Shown: positions 12,316 through 24,183 of the stretch, piece after piece
Position numbering within the stretch: the first letter of the stretch is position 1
Layout: each line of letters begins with the position of its first letter
Assembly: GCA_030015575.1 (NCBI GenBank)
Contig: CM057339.1
Span: forward strand, 772,412,809-772,476,808
Direction of reading: 5' to 3'
DNA: 64,000 nucleotides
Source: Agapanthus africanus
Taxonomy: Eukaryota; Streptophyta; Magnoliopsida; Asparagales; Amaryllidaceae
Translations under genes and position numbers: made by a program
Notes under the pieces: generated by a model
The model's input: the letters and a program-made list of their open reading frames with translations, nothing else
What the model was told of the DNA's origin: nothing
The model's database searches: none

Positions 12316-12423
12316 GAGTACGTGCACCAGTATGAATATGTAAATGAGTACGTGCATAAGTATGAACATGTGAAGGAGTACGTGCACAAGTATGAATATG
12401 TGAATGAACACGTGCACAAGTAT
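12316..12423. repeat. 30-bp tandem repeat in Tekay 3' LTR (about 3.6 copies)
   Basis: Units begin GAGTACGTGCACAAGTATGA with small changes. The same array sits at 20661-20768 in the other LTR, so it predates this insertion. The low-complexity open frame over it (repeated Cys-Thr-Tyr-Ser) is an artefact of the repeat. Confidence 0.88.
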
Positions 12424-13150
12424 CATAATCATATCGAATCATATGTGAGATGAACTACAGTATAATGATCATGGAAATTCTACAGTGTGAGTGTCATGGC
12501 AGTTACTAACGGTGTGTGTGTAACATGCAGATTAGTGCTCGTGCAACATGAACCGTTAGTAACAGTGCGGTGTGTTTACCAATTCTAAGTTCATATACAT
12601 ATAGCAGGGAATGCAGTATGCAACAACAGTATCCATGAACAGTCAATGTATGTAAATGCAATATGTTGCTACAAGGTCCTATTAGCCCTGACGCATAATG
12701 CCATGCGGGCGATTTCCCCGTAGATGTTAAATCTACTCATCGTAGTCTCGCGCTAAGTGTAGCCGACGACTTGTTTCCCCTTCTTCGCGGCTTCCGTCGT
12801 ACTCGCCTGCGAACCTAGAATTTCACAAAATATCACACATAAGCTCAAATCTACAAAAACGCGACATTGTAGCCAAACTAGTAACCCGCGTCGCGAACCA
12901 AACGCGCGTGTGCGCGATACGCTAAAACGTGTTATTACACGCCTGAAGCTACCCCGACACGCCGCGATACGCAGAAAACCCCAAACCCACACACGTATCA
13001 CACGTGTCGCGAAGATTTAAAAATACGAGAAATAGGGTAATTGATCCCAGATTTTTTTTCAGAAAGAATTTAACAAAATTGCATATACCACAATACTTCA
13101 AATAGCAGCAGACACCTACAGAAAAGACCCCAGCACCCAGGTCCCCCATC

Positions 13151-13193
13151 TGGCCGCAAATTGCGGCCAGAATGAATATTCCGGCGGCCAGGG
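13151..13193. repeat. GC palindrome pair in Tekay 3' LTR
   Basis: TGGCCGCAAATTGCGGCCA is an almost perfect palindrome, followed after a short AT spacer by CCGGCGGCCAGG. Repeated at 21496-21537 in the other LTR (one palindrome base changed), with a related block at 59451-59490. Resembles in layout the double hairpins of the copia and Athila elements. Confidence 0.8.
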
Positions 13194-14018
13194 TAGGGAG
13201 TTTGGCTCCCGTGCTTCGTGTGTGTTCTCTAAACCTTGTGTACATGCTCCAGTAAATACAGTTTTATTCTGAAGCCAACGGGGTACAAGCAGATTCAACA
13301 GAGCCCAAATTCTTAGTTAAAAATGCCATTTTAACGTTAAATCGATACTTTAAGGTATTTTTGTGAAACCTGAAGCAAACCCTTGGTTAAAACCACACTC
13401 ACAACACATTAATAAGCTAAGCAAGCCATAAAAAAACATAATTTTAACAAAAACTTCACTAATATCCCCTCATTAGCACCAAAAATGCATCAAATACGAT
13501 ATTTTGCTAAAAATACTACAAGTTATGAAATAGGGTGCTAAGTGTGAGTTAAATACTTTCCAAAAGATCCTAAGGGAACTCAAAATCCAGCCCTTGCCCT
13601 TACTTGCACTGATTTGCCTTCAAAACCAAAAGACCCATTTTTTAAGGTTTTGTGTGAAGGAAAATGAAGTTTTGGGTAGGGTTTTGTGCTTGGATCAAAA
13701 GAGAAGTGAAAGAAGAAGAAAATGATGATAATTTTGCTATTGTTGCTGCTGTATTCTGCTGAGAATGCAGAAAATGTGAGGGAGAGGGAAAAGAGAGAGA
13801 AAACAATGGTCAAAAAAAGTCAAATCCTCTCACCTAACCACCATACCTTTCATTTCCTTTTAAAATTAAAAAAAAGAAAGGGGTTTGACTTGGTTAAATG
13901 GGGAAATAATAGAACCATGCAAGAAAAGAAAATGGTTAACATGTTAACACTTGCTTAGGTTACATAAAAAGATAAGAGTGCATGTGTACACTAACATAAA
14001 AATTTCCAAAGCGTAACA

Positions 14019-14035
14019 ATCTACTCCCCTTAAAG
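14019..14035 (-). other. Tekay polypurine tract
   Basis: Minus strand CTTTAAGGGGAGTAGAT immediately precedes the 3' LTR start TGTTACGC. Confidence 0.88.
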
Positions 14036-14060
14036 AAATTCGGTCCCTGAATTTAAAAAT

Positions 14061-14474
14061 CTAACTACACGTACCTTCAAAGAGATGGGGATATTTTTTC
14101 CTCATCTCGCTCTCGGTCTCCCAAGTGACCTCCTCGTTGTCCGGGCCACGCCAAAGTACCTTGACGGATGGTATATCTTTCGATCTCAATTTCTTCACTT
14201 GTCGGTCCAAGATGACCACCGGCTGCTCTGCATAGGAAAGGTCGCGCTCAAGCTGGATCATCGGGTGATGAATCGCATGCGAAGGATCATGAAGATACTT
14301 GCGGAGCATCAAAACGTGAAATACGGGGTGCACATCTGGAAAACTGGGCGGAAGGGCTAACCGATATGCAACTGTACCAACATGCTCGATGATCTCGAAG
14401 GGGTCCACGTATCTGGAACTAAGTTTCCCCTTCTTCCCAAATCTCATCACACCTTTTATTGGGGAGACCCTCAA
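14061..14474 (-). pseudogene. Tekay integrase C-terminus with chromodomain-like segment
   Basis: A 137-codon frame starting RVSPIKGVMRFGKKGKLS, the GPY/F-type integrase C-terminal region, then PPSFPDVHPVFHVLMLRKY, and ending with VKVLWRGPDNEEVTWETE, a chromodomain-like tail that in chromoviruses guides insertion to marked chromatin. The stop at 14061 lies 42 bp from the LTR, the usual pol end. It is out of frame with the integrase core, so a frameshift lies between 14475 and 14626. Confidence 0.88.
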
Positions 14475-14626
14475 GAAAACATGATCACCTATAGAAAACT
14501 CAAGTCTGCGCCAACGACGGTTCGCATAAGATCACTCTGCCTACTCTGGGCTGCCCTCATCCTATCGCGAATCAACTGGATCTTCACGGTCGTCTCCTCA
14601 ACAATTTGCGGCCTTAAGATACTGCT

Positions 14627-15412
14627 CTAGCTGAGCTCTGTCCAACAGGCGGGCGATCTGGATCTCCTAGCATATAGAGCCTCGAATGGTGCCATCTGAA
14701 TGGTCTTCTGGTAGCTGTTGTTGTAGGAGAACTCTACTAAGGGTAAATGATGATCCCAGCTACCTCCAAAATCTAATACGCACGCTCGGAGCATGTCCTC
14801 GAGAGTCTGAATAGTCCGCTCTGACTGGCCGTCGGTCTGCAGATGAAATGCTGTGCTGAAACTCAAGCGGGTGCCCAAAGCCTCCTGAAGCCTCTTCCAT
14901 AGTCGGCTGGTAAACTGGGTGCCTCTGTCGGACACGATACATGACGGAACTCCGTGCAGTCGTACAATCTCGTCGTTGTATATCTGGGCATACTGAGCAA
15001 ATCTGAAAGTCGTCTTCACCGGCAGGAAGTGAGCTGCTTTCGTCAAACGATCCACGATCACCCAGATGGAGTCATACCCACGACTAGTCCTGGGTAGACC
15101 CACAATGAAATCCATAAAAATCTGCTCCTATTTCCACTCCGGAATGGGTAACGGCTGTAGCTCTCCCGCGGGCCTCTGGTGCTCGGCCTTGACTTGCTGA
15201 CAAGTCAGGCATCTCGACACGAAATCTGCGATGTCCCTCTTCATTCTGTCCCACCAGTAAACATCTCTCATATCATGGTACATCTTGGTGGAACCTGGAT
15301 GGACACTGTATACCGATCGATGTGCCTCCTCAAGAATCTCACGCCGCAGTCCCTCAGCATCTGGTACGCACAGTCTAGTCCCAAATCGTAGTATCCCCTT
15401 ATCATCGATCAC
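14627..15412 (-). pseudogene. Tekay integrase (zinc-binding and DDE core)
   Basis: Two segments in one frame. 15128-15412 holds the HHCC zinc finger (HRSVYSVHPG ... CLTCQQ). 14627-15115 holds the catalytic core: MDFIVGLP (Asp 2), VSDRGTQF (Asp 63) and TDGQSERTIQ (Glu 99). They are separated by a TAG at 15128-15130 where the family normally has Trp, suggesting TGG to TAG. All three catalytic residues remain. Confidence 0.9.
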
Positions 15413-15439
15413 GAACTCGGAAAATCTGCCCTGTCCAAT

Positions 15440-16167
15440 CTATGCCTTGATCTCTGAACATCGGTCATCACTGTGCTGTGCCTCATGTATACGGTCAAGC
15501 AACTGTGGGCGTGCACAAACATGCGCAAGCTGTCCCCCGATCGGATTGAACTCGAACTGCACTTGGCTGTCGCATAAAATCTGCCAATCTGCCGACGAAT
15601 GCCTCTGTACTGCGCTCAAACAAGATAGACTACCCCCGGGCCTCCTGCTCAAAGCATCCGCTACTACATTTCCTTGCCCGGGTGATACAAGATCTCACAA
15701 TCATAGTCCTTCACTAACTCCATCCAACGGCGCTGTCTAAGATTCAGGTCTCGCTGCTGAAAAATATACTTTAAGCTCTTATGATCAGTGAATATCTGGC
15801 ACGACTCGCCGTATAGGTAATGTCGCCAGATCTTAAGTGCAAAGACCACTGTAGCCATCTCCAAATCGTGAGTGGGGTAGTTCTGTTCATGTTTCTTCAA
15901 TTGCCGTGAAGCATATGCGATCACCCTGTCATGCTGCATCAATACGCACCCCAGCCCCACTCGAGAAGCATCACAATAGACCACAAATCCGCCCGATCCT
16001 GAAGGCAATGATAACACCGGCGCTGTAGTCAGTCGAGTCCGTAGCTGCTGAAAACTATGCTCACACTCCTCCGTCCAATCGAAAGGAACTCCCTTCCGGG
16101 TCAACCCGGTCAAAGGTGTAGCAATACGAGAGAAGTCCTGCACAAATCGCCTGTAGTAACCGGCCAA
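15440..16167 (-). pseudogene. Tekay RNase H and connection domain
   Basis: 15664-16167 carries the RT thumb/connection ([15 protein letters not shown]) and RNase H blocks [31 protein letters not shown] and [12 protein letters not shown] (Asp, Glu, Asp). A frameshift near 15660 moves the continuation to 15440-15652, which leads into the integrase zinc finger in the integrase frame. Confidence 0.87.
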
Positions 16168-16257
16168 CCCTAAAAAGCTGCGAATCTCCGTAACGGATGT
16201 GGGTCTGGGCCAACGCTGAATGGCCTCAATCTTCCTTGGGTCTACACATATACCATC

Positions 16258-17497
16258 TCATGTAATCACGTGGCCCAAGAAGACTACGTTGTCCAACCAG
16301 AAAGCACACTTGGAGAACTTGGCGAAAAGCTGGTGCTCCCTCAAGGTCTGTAGTGTAATCCGTAGGTGCTGCTCGTGCTCCTCTCTACTCCGAGAATACA
16401 CCAGAATATCGTCAATGAATATGATGATGAACAGATCAAGATACGGTCGGAAGATACGGTTCATCAAGTCCATGAATGCTGCTGGCGCATTGGTGAGTCC
16501 GAACGACATCACCAAGAACTCATAATGGCCGTAGCGCGTGCGGAAAGCTGTCCTAGGAATGTCCTCCTGTCGAACCCGCAGCTGATGGTAGCCTGATCGC
16601 AAATCGATCCTCAAAAAGTACCCTGCCCCCTGAAGCTGGTCGAACAAGTTGTCGATTCATGGCAAAGGATACCTGTTCCGCACTGTTCAGCCGGCGGTAG
16701 TCGATACACAGACACAAATTGCCATCCTTCTTCTTAACAAACAGGACCGGAGCACCCCAAGGAGAAACACTGGGTCGAATAAGTCCCTTATCCAGCAAAT
16801 CTTGCAACTGACCCTTCAATTCTCTAAGTTCCGTCGGGGCCATCCGATAAGGCGGTATGGAAATGGGCCCCGTACCGGGAATCAAATCAATACAGAAAGA
16901 AATGTCGCGCTCGGGCGGTAACCCAGGAAGCTCGTCAGGGAACACATCAGTGAACTCGCTAACAACCGGAACCTGATCCAACGGAACCTCTGTAGCTCTA
17001 GTATCGCAAACATAGGCGAGAAATCCCTGACATCCCTTCCTCAAAAGCTGTCCAGCGTGAAAAGAAGAACTCAAACTGTGAGGGGCGGCACCACGGTCCC
17101 CCAGCACAACAAAAACCGACTCGCCGGGAAAACAAAATCTAACTGTCTTCTCGCGGCAGTCCACAGACGCATAGCATGTGGCTAACCAATCCATGCCTAA
17201 AAGAACGTCGAAGTCCAACATCTGAAGAAGGATCAAGTCGACAGGCAGCTCTCTCTCGCCAATACGGACGATACAGGATCGGAACACGTGCCTAGCAACA
17301 AACGACTCTCCCACAGGAATGGTCACAACAAGCGGCTGGTCAAGCAAACCGGACTCGCTACCCAAACTCGGCACAAAGTTTGTAGAAACGTACGAGTGCG
17401 TGGATCCAGGATCGAACAACACGTGTGCATCAACAGAACATACTGGAAGGATACCTGAGACCACCGCATTGGACGCCTGCGCGTCCTGATGCGTCAA
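16258..17497 (-). pseudogene. Tekay protease and reverse transcriptase
   Basis: The 16553-17497 frame begins at the end of gag, has the aspartic protease ([12 protein letters not shown] near residues 28-39, [10 protein letters not shown] downstream) and enters RT ([23 protein letters not shown]). Then a frameshift and a nonsense codon near 16650 interrupt it. RT continues in 16258-16647 with [25 protein letters not shown] and the active site [13 protein letters not shown] at 16258-16260 separates it from the connection domain. Confidence 0.9.
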
Positions 17498-18792
17498 AGA
17501 AAAAACCCGTGCCTGTCCTCCACCTGCGACTGACTGTCCCCTGCCGGCAGCTGGCTGTCCTCTGCCTCGGTCACCTCATCCTTTATGAGCAAATCCTCCG
17601 CGACCACGACCTCTCTGTGCATGAGTCTGACACGGAGTAACAGTAGGTACAATAGGCAATGACCTTTGGGGTGGTGAAGGTGGTAACGTGACATGCGGTG
17701 CTGTTGTCTCTCTCCAGGGTATCTCAGGACAATCTCGAACACGATGATAAGAACTCCCGCATCGGAAACATCCAGATGGTGCCGGCTGACTCTCCTGGGG
17801 ATACGTGCTGAATAGCTGACCTCGTCCCGATCACGTGCTAACCCCCGTACCTGAACGGAACCGGTCGTGGCGCCTAAACGGCTGTCTCTGTGCTGATGCA
17901 TCCGCACAAACTCTCTTCGGCTTTGGAACTACCGAAGTCTCAGCAAGACGCTCCTCGACTAATAAGGCTGCGTCTACAGCTGCTGCATAAGTCTCACAAT
18001 GCTGGGTGCTGATCGCAAGGAACAATGGTGTAAGCAAGCCCCGGAAAAATCTCTTGACTCACATCTCCTCAGTAGCCACTAGGTATGGAGCATAAGCTGA
18101 TAGCTCTATGAACAGCACGTCGTACTCTGCCACTGTCATCTCCGGAGTCTGGCGTAAGGACTCGAACCTGCGCGCTCTAGCATCTCTGACACTCTGTGGA
18201 AGAAAACGGGCAAGGAATATCGTCACGAACTCTGTCCAAGTCATAGGAGGAAGACCTGCTGCTCTACCCTTCTCGACCGATTCACACCATTTCCATGTAA
18301 GACCTTCCAGGAGAAAGCTCGCGAACTCTACCCATCTCGCATCTGCGCATCTAAGTGAACGACATATCCGAGGCATCCTATCAATGAAAGACTGTGGGTC
18401 CTCGGCTGCATCGGTGCCTATGAAGACCGGAGGCTTCAACCTCATAAACTCTGATAGAGATACAGTAATGACCTCTGTAGCTGTAGGGGAAACTGCCTGC
18501 ACCGTAGCTACCATCGCGGTCCCTGCAACGGGTGGAACTAGCTCTGGTCGCTGCGCTCGAAGTGTCTCAACTAGCGACCCCATCATCTGGCGCATCTCCT
18601 GCCTACTGATCCCACCGTCTGGCGCATCTCCTGTATACCGGCCCCTAGCATGGCGATCTGATCTGTCGTATGAGGAACAGCCTGCTCAGGTACAACCGGT
18701 GTACTACCCGGATCAGTCCTCGTCTCGGACGAGTCAACTCGAATCTCGGCCCTCGCGGCCGCTTTCTGCGCCCTCGTAGTCTTTGGCGGCAT
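17498..18792 (-). pseudogene. Tekay gag
   Basis: Starts at the ATG at 18792 (MPPKTTRAQKAAARAEIR), shifts frame near 18590 where a short direct repeat (TCTGGCGCATCTCCTG, twice about 31 bp apart) lies, then runs to 18059 through the capsid domain (PPVFIGTDAAEDPQSFIDRM, WTEFVTIFLARFLPQSVR). A TGA at 18059-18061 precedes 17831-18037 in the same frame. The zinc knuckle CFRC-GSSY-H-RVRD-C is readable at about 17727-17772. Gag packages the element RNA. Confidence 0.86.
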
Positions 18793-19011
18793 AATGGCTG
18801 AAAAGGAAACAGGATTCGATAAGGATACGGAAATCGAATCGCAAGAATGTATATACTCAAGAAGGAATTTAAATCAATAAGTCCTAAGGTCGCTTAGGCG
18901 GAGTACCGTGTCGTGAGTATGCCGCGGAACATATACACGCTACGCCACTCTGTTTCAGCTACCTACTCCATCATACCAAGGTCATCCTACACTCCGAAAG
19001 GTAAAACCTAC
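18793..19011 (-). other. Tekay 5' leader
   Basis: About 220 bp between primer site and gag start. I see no further structure or gene in it. Confidence 0.7.
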
Positions 19012-19023
19012 GCTCTGATACCA
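19012..19023 (-). other. Tekay primer-binding site (initiator Met tRNA)
   Basis: Minus strand TGGTATCAGAGC, the standard iMet site, four bases from the end of the 5' LTR. Confidence 0.93.
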
Positions 19024-19027
19024 ACTT

Positions 19028-22000
19028 TGTCACGACCCAAAGTTCGACTCGTGACCGGCACTTAACCACGTAACGTCTACAGGCGTGATGCGACTAAGTA
19101 AGCCAAAACCCAGAAATCAAAACCATTAAAATAGTGAGTGTTGAAAATATTTGGAAAACCTTAAGTAGTTTAATAACAATCTTTAGAGTTTAAGTTAATA
19201 TCTTAAAAATTTTGGCAGCATTTCCTTTGTAAAAATTAACCCCGAAATCGGGTACAAGACAAGATATGAGTAAAAATGATATACAATGAAATAGGCATCC
19301 CAACGGGAGCAATCGTGCCCAACGGCGGAAACAAACACTACAAGAGTAATATACGACGTCGTAGCGAAGAAATGAACAATAAGTGAAAACAACACGAAAT
19401 GATAACTGCATAAGTAAAGTCGGCTCACACGACCTCGACACCAGAATACAAATAATATACATCATCGTCCTCACACTGTCTCTAAGTCAAATACATATAA
19501 AGGTAGATGAAGAATACTAGATACAAAAGTATGTGTACAATGGAAATAACTGGATACCACAACCCACCTAACAAAACAGTTCACGCTCCAACTGCAGTGG
19601 TATCCGTAGCCAAAAGATACAAGAAGGCAGCCTGCCACGACTACTCTGAGGGGCAACCTGCAAATACAGTGGCACAACGGGGGTGAGTTGCCAACTCGTG
19701 AATATAGATAACATATAAAGGTAATCGTGAGCATGCACGTACTGCGTTACTCTATCATATGCCAGCAAATGATATCTATATGCGATAAGCAGTATGTGCA
19801 ATAATCATGCAAGTGCTCTATCAGGTAATATGACTACAGGAAGAGATGCAAAATAATGAATGCTGAGCATGGAAAATATAACATCTACACGGAATGTCAA
19901 CGTGGAAAATATAATCGGTGCCCATCAATGCACCCAGATCCCAATAAACTCAGGCGCCGGCACTCTTATCGGCCCTCAAATCCTGTAAATCTCAGAGAAT
20001 CACGAGTGCCCAACATCGGCACTCAAAATATCATGAAATAATCGTGTCCAGCATCGACACGTAAATCCTCATATATCGGGCTTCGTCAGTCCGGATCAGC
20101 CCACGGGCTCCGTCTGCGGTATCGGCCCTCGGCCCCGGCAGTATGGGTCATCCCATATCCATCTATCGACTCTGGTCAGTATCCTCCGGATAACTACCAA
20201 GTCCAACCAATCACCGGTAGCTAGTAGTCCCTCTGCCAGGCTCACCGTCTATATACACAGCATCCCTTTCTTGCCCCGGGGTACCATACCAGGTCCACCA
20301 TGTACCCGCAATCGGCCTCGTCTAGCTCCTCGATTCGGGTTCACATGTCACACGTCTCAGAACCGAGAAAACGCATGGTGGACGCACCAAAATATCATAT
20401 CAAGAGGAACCGGGTTTTCAAATAGTGCATATTTTCTTAAATAACTCCACGGTCCTCAAAACCAGAAAGCACATGAAATCCAAAACCAATGTGTAAGTCA
20501 ATGCGATGTGATATATGTATCAAGTCATACTATAAGTAAAAGGGAGAAACCGCTTTTTTAAAATAGTTTCAGTTTTTCAAAAGGTACCATGCGGCTCCCA
20601 GTTTCTACTAAAATCAGCTTATCTAGGTAGGCACAGTTTGAATACGCATAAGTATGTGATGAGTACGTGCACCAGTATGAATATGTAAATGAGTACGTGC
20701 ACAAGTATGAACATGTGAAGGAGTACGTGCACAAGTATGAATATGTGAATGAACACGTGCACAAGTATCATAATCATATCGAATCATATGTGAGATGAAC
20801 TACAGTATAATGATCATGGAAATTCTACAGTGTGAGTGTCATGGCAGTTACTAACGGTGTGTGTGTAACATGCAGATTAGTGCTCGTGCAACATGAACCG
20901 TTAGTAACAGTGCGGTGTGTTTACCAATTCTAAGTTCATATACATATAGCAGGGAATGCAGTATGCAACAACAGTATCCATGAACAGTCAATGTATGTAA
21001 ATGCAATATGCTGCTACAAGTTCCTATCAGCCCTGACGCATAACGCCATGTGGGCGATTTCCCCGTAGATGTTAAATCTACTCACCGTAGTCTCGCGCTA
21101 AGTGTAGCCGACGACTTGTTTCCCCTTCTTCGCGGCGTCCGTCGTACTCGCCTGCGAACCTAGAATTTCACAAAATATCACACATAAGCTCAAATCTACA
21201 AAAACGCGACATTGTAGCCAAACTAGTAACTCGCGTCGCGAACCAAACGCGCGTGTGCGCGATACGCTAAAACGTGTGATTACGCGCCTGAAGCTACCCT
21301 GACACACCGCGATACACAGAAAACCACAAACCCACACACGTATCATACGTGTCGCGAACATTTAAAAGTACGAGAAATAGGGTAATTGATCCCAGATTTT
21401 TCTACAGAAAGAATTTAACAAAATTGCATATACCACAAAACTTCAAATAGCAGCAGAGACCTACAGAAAAGACCCCAGCACCCAGGTCCTCCATCTGGCC
21501 GCAAATTGCGTCCAGAATGAATATTCCGGCGGCCAGGGTAGGGAGTTTGGCTCCCGTGCTTCGTGTGTCTTCTCTAAACCTTGTGTACATGCTCCAGTAA
21601 ATACAGTTTTATTCTGAAGCCAACGGGGTACAAGCAGATTCAACAGAGCCCAAATTCTTAGTTAAAAATGCCATTTTAACGTTCAATCGATACTTTAAGG
21701 TATTTTTGTGAAACCTGAAGCAAACCCTTGGTTAAAACCACACTCACAACACATCAATAAGCTAAGCAAGCCATAAAAAAAACATAATTTTAACAAAAAC
21801 TTCACTAATATCCCCTCATTAGCACCAAAAATGCATCAAATACGATATTTTGCTAAAAATACTACAAGTTATGAAATAGGGTGCTAAGTGTGAGTTAAAT
21901 ACCTTCCAAAAGATCCTAGGGGAACTTAAAATCCAACCCTTGCCCTTACTTGCACCGATTTGCCTTCAAAATCTCCAAAAGACCCATTTTTTAAGGTTTT

Positions 22001-22369
22001 GTGTGAAGGAAAATGAGGTTTTGGATAGGGTTTTGTGCTTGGATCAAAAGAGAAGTGAAAGAAGAAGAAAATGATGATAATTTTTCTGTTGTTGCTGCTG
22101 TATTCTGCTGAGAATGCAGAAAATGTGAGGGAGAGGGAAAAGAGAGAGAAAACAATGGTCAAAAAAAGTCAAATCCTCTCACCTAATCACCATACCTTTC
22201 ATTTCCTTTTAAAATTAAAAAAAAAAGAAAGGGGTTTGACTTGGTTAAATAGGGAAATAATAGAACCATGCAAGAAAAGAAAATGGTTAACATGTTAAGA
22301 CTTGCTTAGGTTACATAAAAAGATAAGTGTGCATGTGTACACTAACATAAAAATTTCCAAAGCGTTACA
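19028..22369 (-). repeat. Tekay 5' LTR (3342 bp)
   Basis: TGTAACGC-type start at 22369 and ..GTGACA end at 19028. Partner of 10669-14018, including the 30-bp tandem array (20661-20768) and the GC palindrome (21496-21537). No gene is supported inside it. Confidence 0.95.
20661..20768. repeat. 30-bp tandem repeat in Tekay 5' LTR
   Basis: Same array as at 12316-12423, same copy number, with few base differences. The copy number has been stable since insertion. Confidence 0.88.
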
Positions 22370-22374
22370 TGGGA
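22370..22374. repeat. Target-site duplication TGGGA (right copy)
   Basis: Pairs with 10664-10668 and closes the Tekay element. Confidence 0.92.
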
Positions 22375-24183
22375 ATGCATGGCGGGCTGACGGCGAAGGG
22401 AATCGTCATCCTTAGTGTCCTGCTGAAGGAGGCGTTGCGTCTTTGCTTTCTCCTAAATGGCCATTTCGTGACTGTAGTCATTCCGAACCTTTTAACTCGC
22501 TTCCCTTATTAGCTTGTCCATCTGTTCTTCAAATGACAGACTTGACACTTTTATAGCAGGACCTCGTTCCGGTTCAATGTCAGCGTCTTTTAAAAGAGCA
22601 TCCTCTTCTTCATCAAGGTCCTTTATGACATGGCAGCCATCAAATTGCTCCCGTTTCTTAGATTGGACATATCCAAGTCCGATCATTTCCATTTTTTCGT
22701 TAGGCAATTTTCGCTGCGTTCTGGGGACGTTCCAAATCCTGTTGTAGAACTGAGCTTGTCGAGGAGTTTTTTTGAATGGTACGCCTTGGCATCTTAATAA
22801 CCTTTTCAATCTCTCAGTGTAATACCTTAGCAGAAGAATGGGTTGGAGCCTATCGAGCACAGGATCGGCAGCATGTCAGACTTCTTTTTCGACTTTAGTC
22901 TCCGTTGATCGATAGAATATGATCGTCTTTTCACCTCTTCGTCCGGGAGGGACGTAGAACGTCTATAGCTCTTGCACACTATATGTCTAGAGCGCATCAA
23001 GCTCTCTGTAGTGCTGCCGCGGAACCATGGCAATTTGCAAACCTGCTCCAACGCAGGTTTTCATTGACAGGCGGACGGAGAATACAACGTTGGTTTCATC
23101 TTCGGAATTGTTGCCAAAGACCAAAATCGGAGCGGATGGTCCAGGCTTATCATTCCGCTTCTGAGGCTGTCCCGAGTAGACTATTTCTTCATCCCCCATG
23201 GTATCGCTTCCAAAGGTAGGAATAGAAGTGACGGGCTTCTGTTTAAGATCCGGCTTATGACACTTCTCCATGTCTTCGAAGTCTGGCAGGAAGTACTTGG
23301 CGTCTTAATGTTTTTGGACTTCGTTCATAATGAATGGGTTTAGCTCTCCCGTAACGGTGTACTCGAGGCCGTCTTTGAAATACTTCATACACTGGTGTTG
23401 TGTAGAAGGGATAACGTTATATTCGTGTAACCAAGGCCGGCCAAGTAAAGCGTTGTAATAAGTCCTAGTGTCGATGACATGAAATTTGATGTCTGTGACG
23501 AGAAGACCAAAGCGCAATGTCAGTATCACGGACCCGAGCGTCTGCGACGACTGCGAGTCAAATCCAGATATAATGATTTTATCTCGGGTTAAATGCTGAA
23601 CGCTCATGCAGATTTCTCTTAGCACCTACATGTTGAGAAGGTTGACAGAAGACCCGTTGTCAACAAGTATTTTCCCTATTTTGATGTCATGGCAGTATCC
23701 AGTGACATATAAAGGGCGGTTGTGGTCGCACATACCAAGGAGAAGATCCTCGTCATTAAATGTAATGTTAGCCGTGTGGACTTCTGCCAGCTCATCTTGC
23801 ATTTTCTTCTCTGCGATGAAAGCCTGGAACTTATCGGGCTCTTGTAACGCCTTGACTAAGGAATCCCGTACTTCTTTAGACAGAAAGAGTGCATCCAGTA
23901 TGCTTAGTTTTGAGGGTATATTCCTCAAATGCGTTAGGATATTGTAATCCACCTTGTTCTTCTTGGGCGGGTCCTTGGCTGCCAGCTCTTCGACGACTCG
24001 GTCATCGAGGGCGATATCCTCAGGGACTTTTTCCTTCCCTTTATCTTTTTTGTTCGTCCCCTTGTTTGTGGGTCCAAGATTCTTTTCAGGCAACGTACGG
24101 TTACACAGTTGAATATTCTCACAGTTCTTTATCTTCTCCTCTCTTCCAGAGGTGGATTTCTTGAAGAGGGGGTCGAGGGCCAT
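22370..24183 (-). pseudogene. Gypsy1 aspartic protease and following linker
   Basis: The frame from 24183 ends in KILVDNGSSVNLLNM, the protease active site (Asp-x-Gly), then stops at 23626-23628 (TAG). The same frame goes on through 23305-23625 (IDTRTYYNALLGRPWLHEYNV, the C-terminal protease block), 22987-23271 and 22492-22860, each ended by a further stop. The last parts are a charged linker of unknown role that leads to RT. The Tekay element cuts it at 22370. It is out of frame with the gag C-terminus (frameshift near 24200-24330). Confidence 0.8.

Larger units (their letters stand above)
10669..14018 (-). repeat. Tekay 3' LTR (3350 bp)
   Basis: Begins on the minus strand with TGTTACGC after the polypurine tract and ends ..TGACA at 10669. 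Near identical in layout to 19028-22369. Contains a 30-bp tandem repeat and a GC-palindrome block. Open frames within it are not credible genes. Confidence 0.95.
10669..22369 (-). mobile_element. Tekay/Del-type chromovirus (Ty3/gypsy), full length, 11.7 kb
   Basis: Both LTRs (3350 and 3342 bp), primer site, gag, protease, RT, RNase H, integrase with a C-terminal chromodomain-like segment and polypurine tract are present in order on the minus strand, flanked by TGGGA. Very long LTRs and the chromodomain wording fit the Tekay (Del) lineage. LTRs differ by scattered, mainly transition changes and small indels (about 8 in the first 170 bp plus an 11-bp indel). Every coding block has a stop or frameshift, so it is structurally complete but not autonomous. 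Confidence 0.93.

Noticed and set aside
12213-12419. Small Cys/Tyr/Ser-rich protein (and its twin at 20558-20764)
   Set aside because: The frame is produced by the 30-bp tandem repeat in both Tekay LTRs; an LTR is not expected to encode it and no motif supports it.
17494-17907. 137-codon protein in the Tekay gag region
   Set aside because: It is a shadow frame; the zinc knuckle and capsid words are in the overlapping gag frame.
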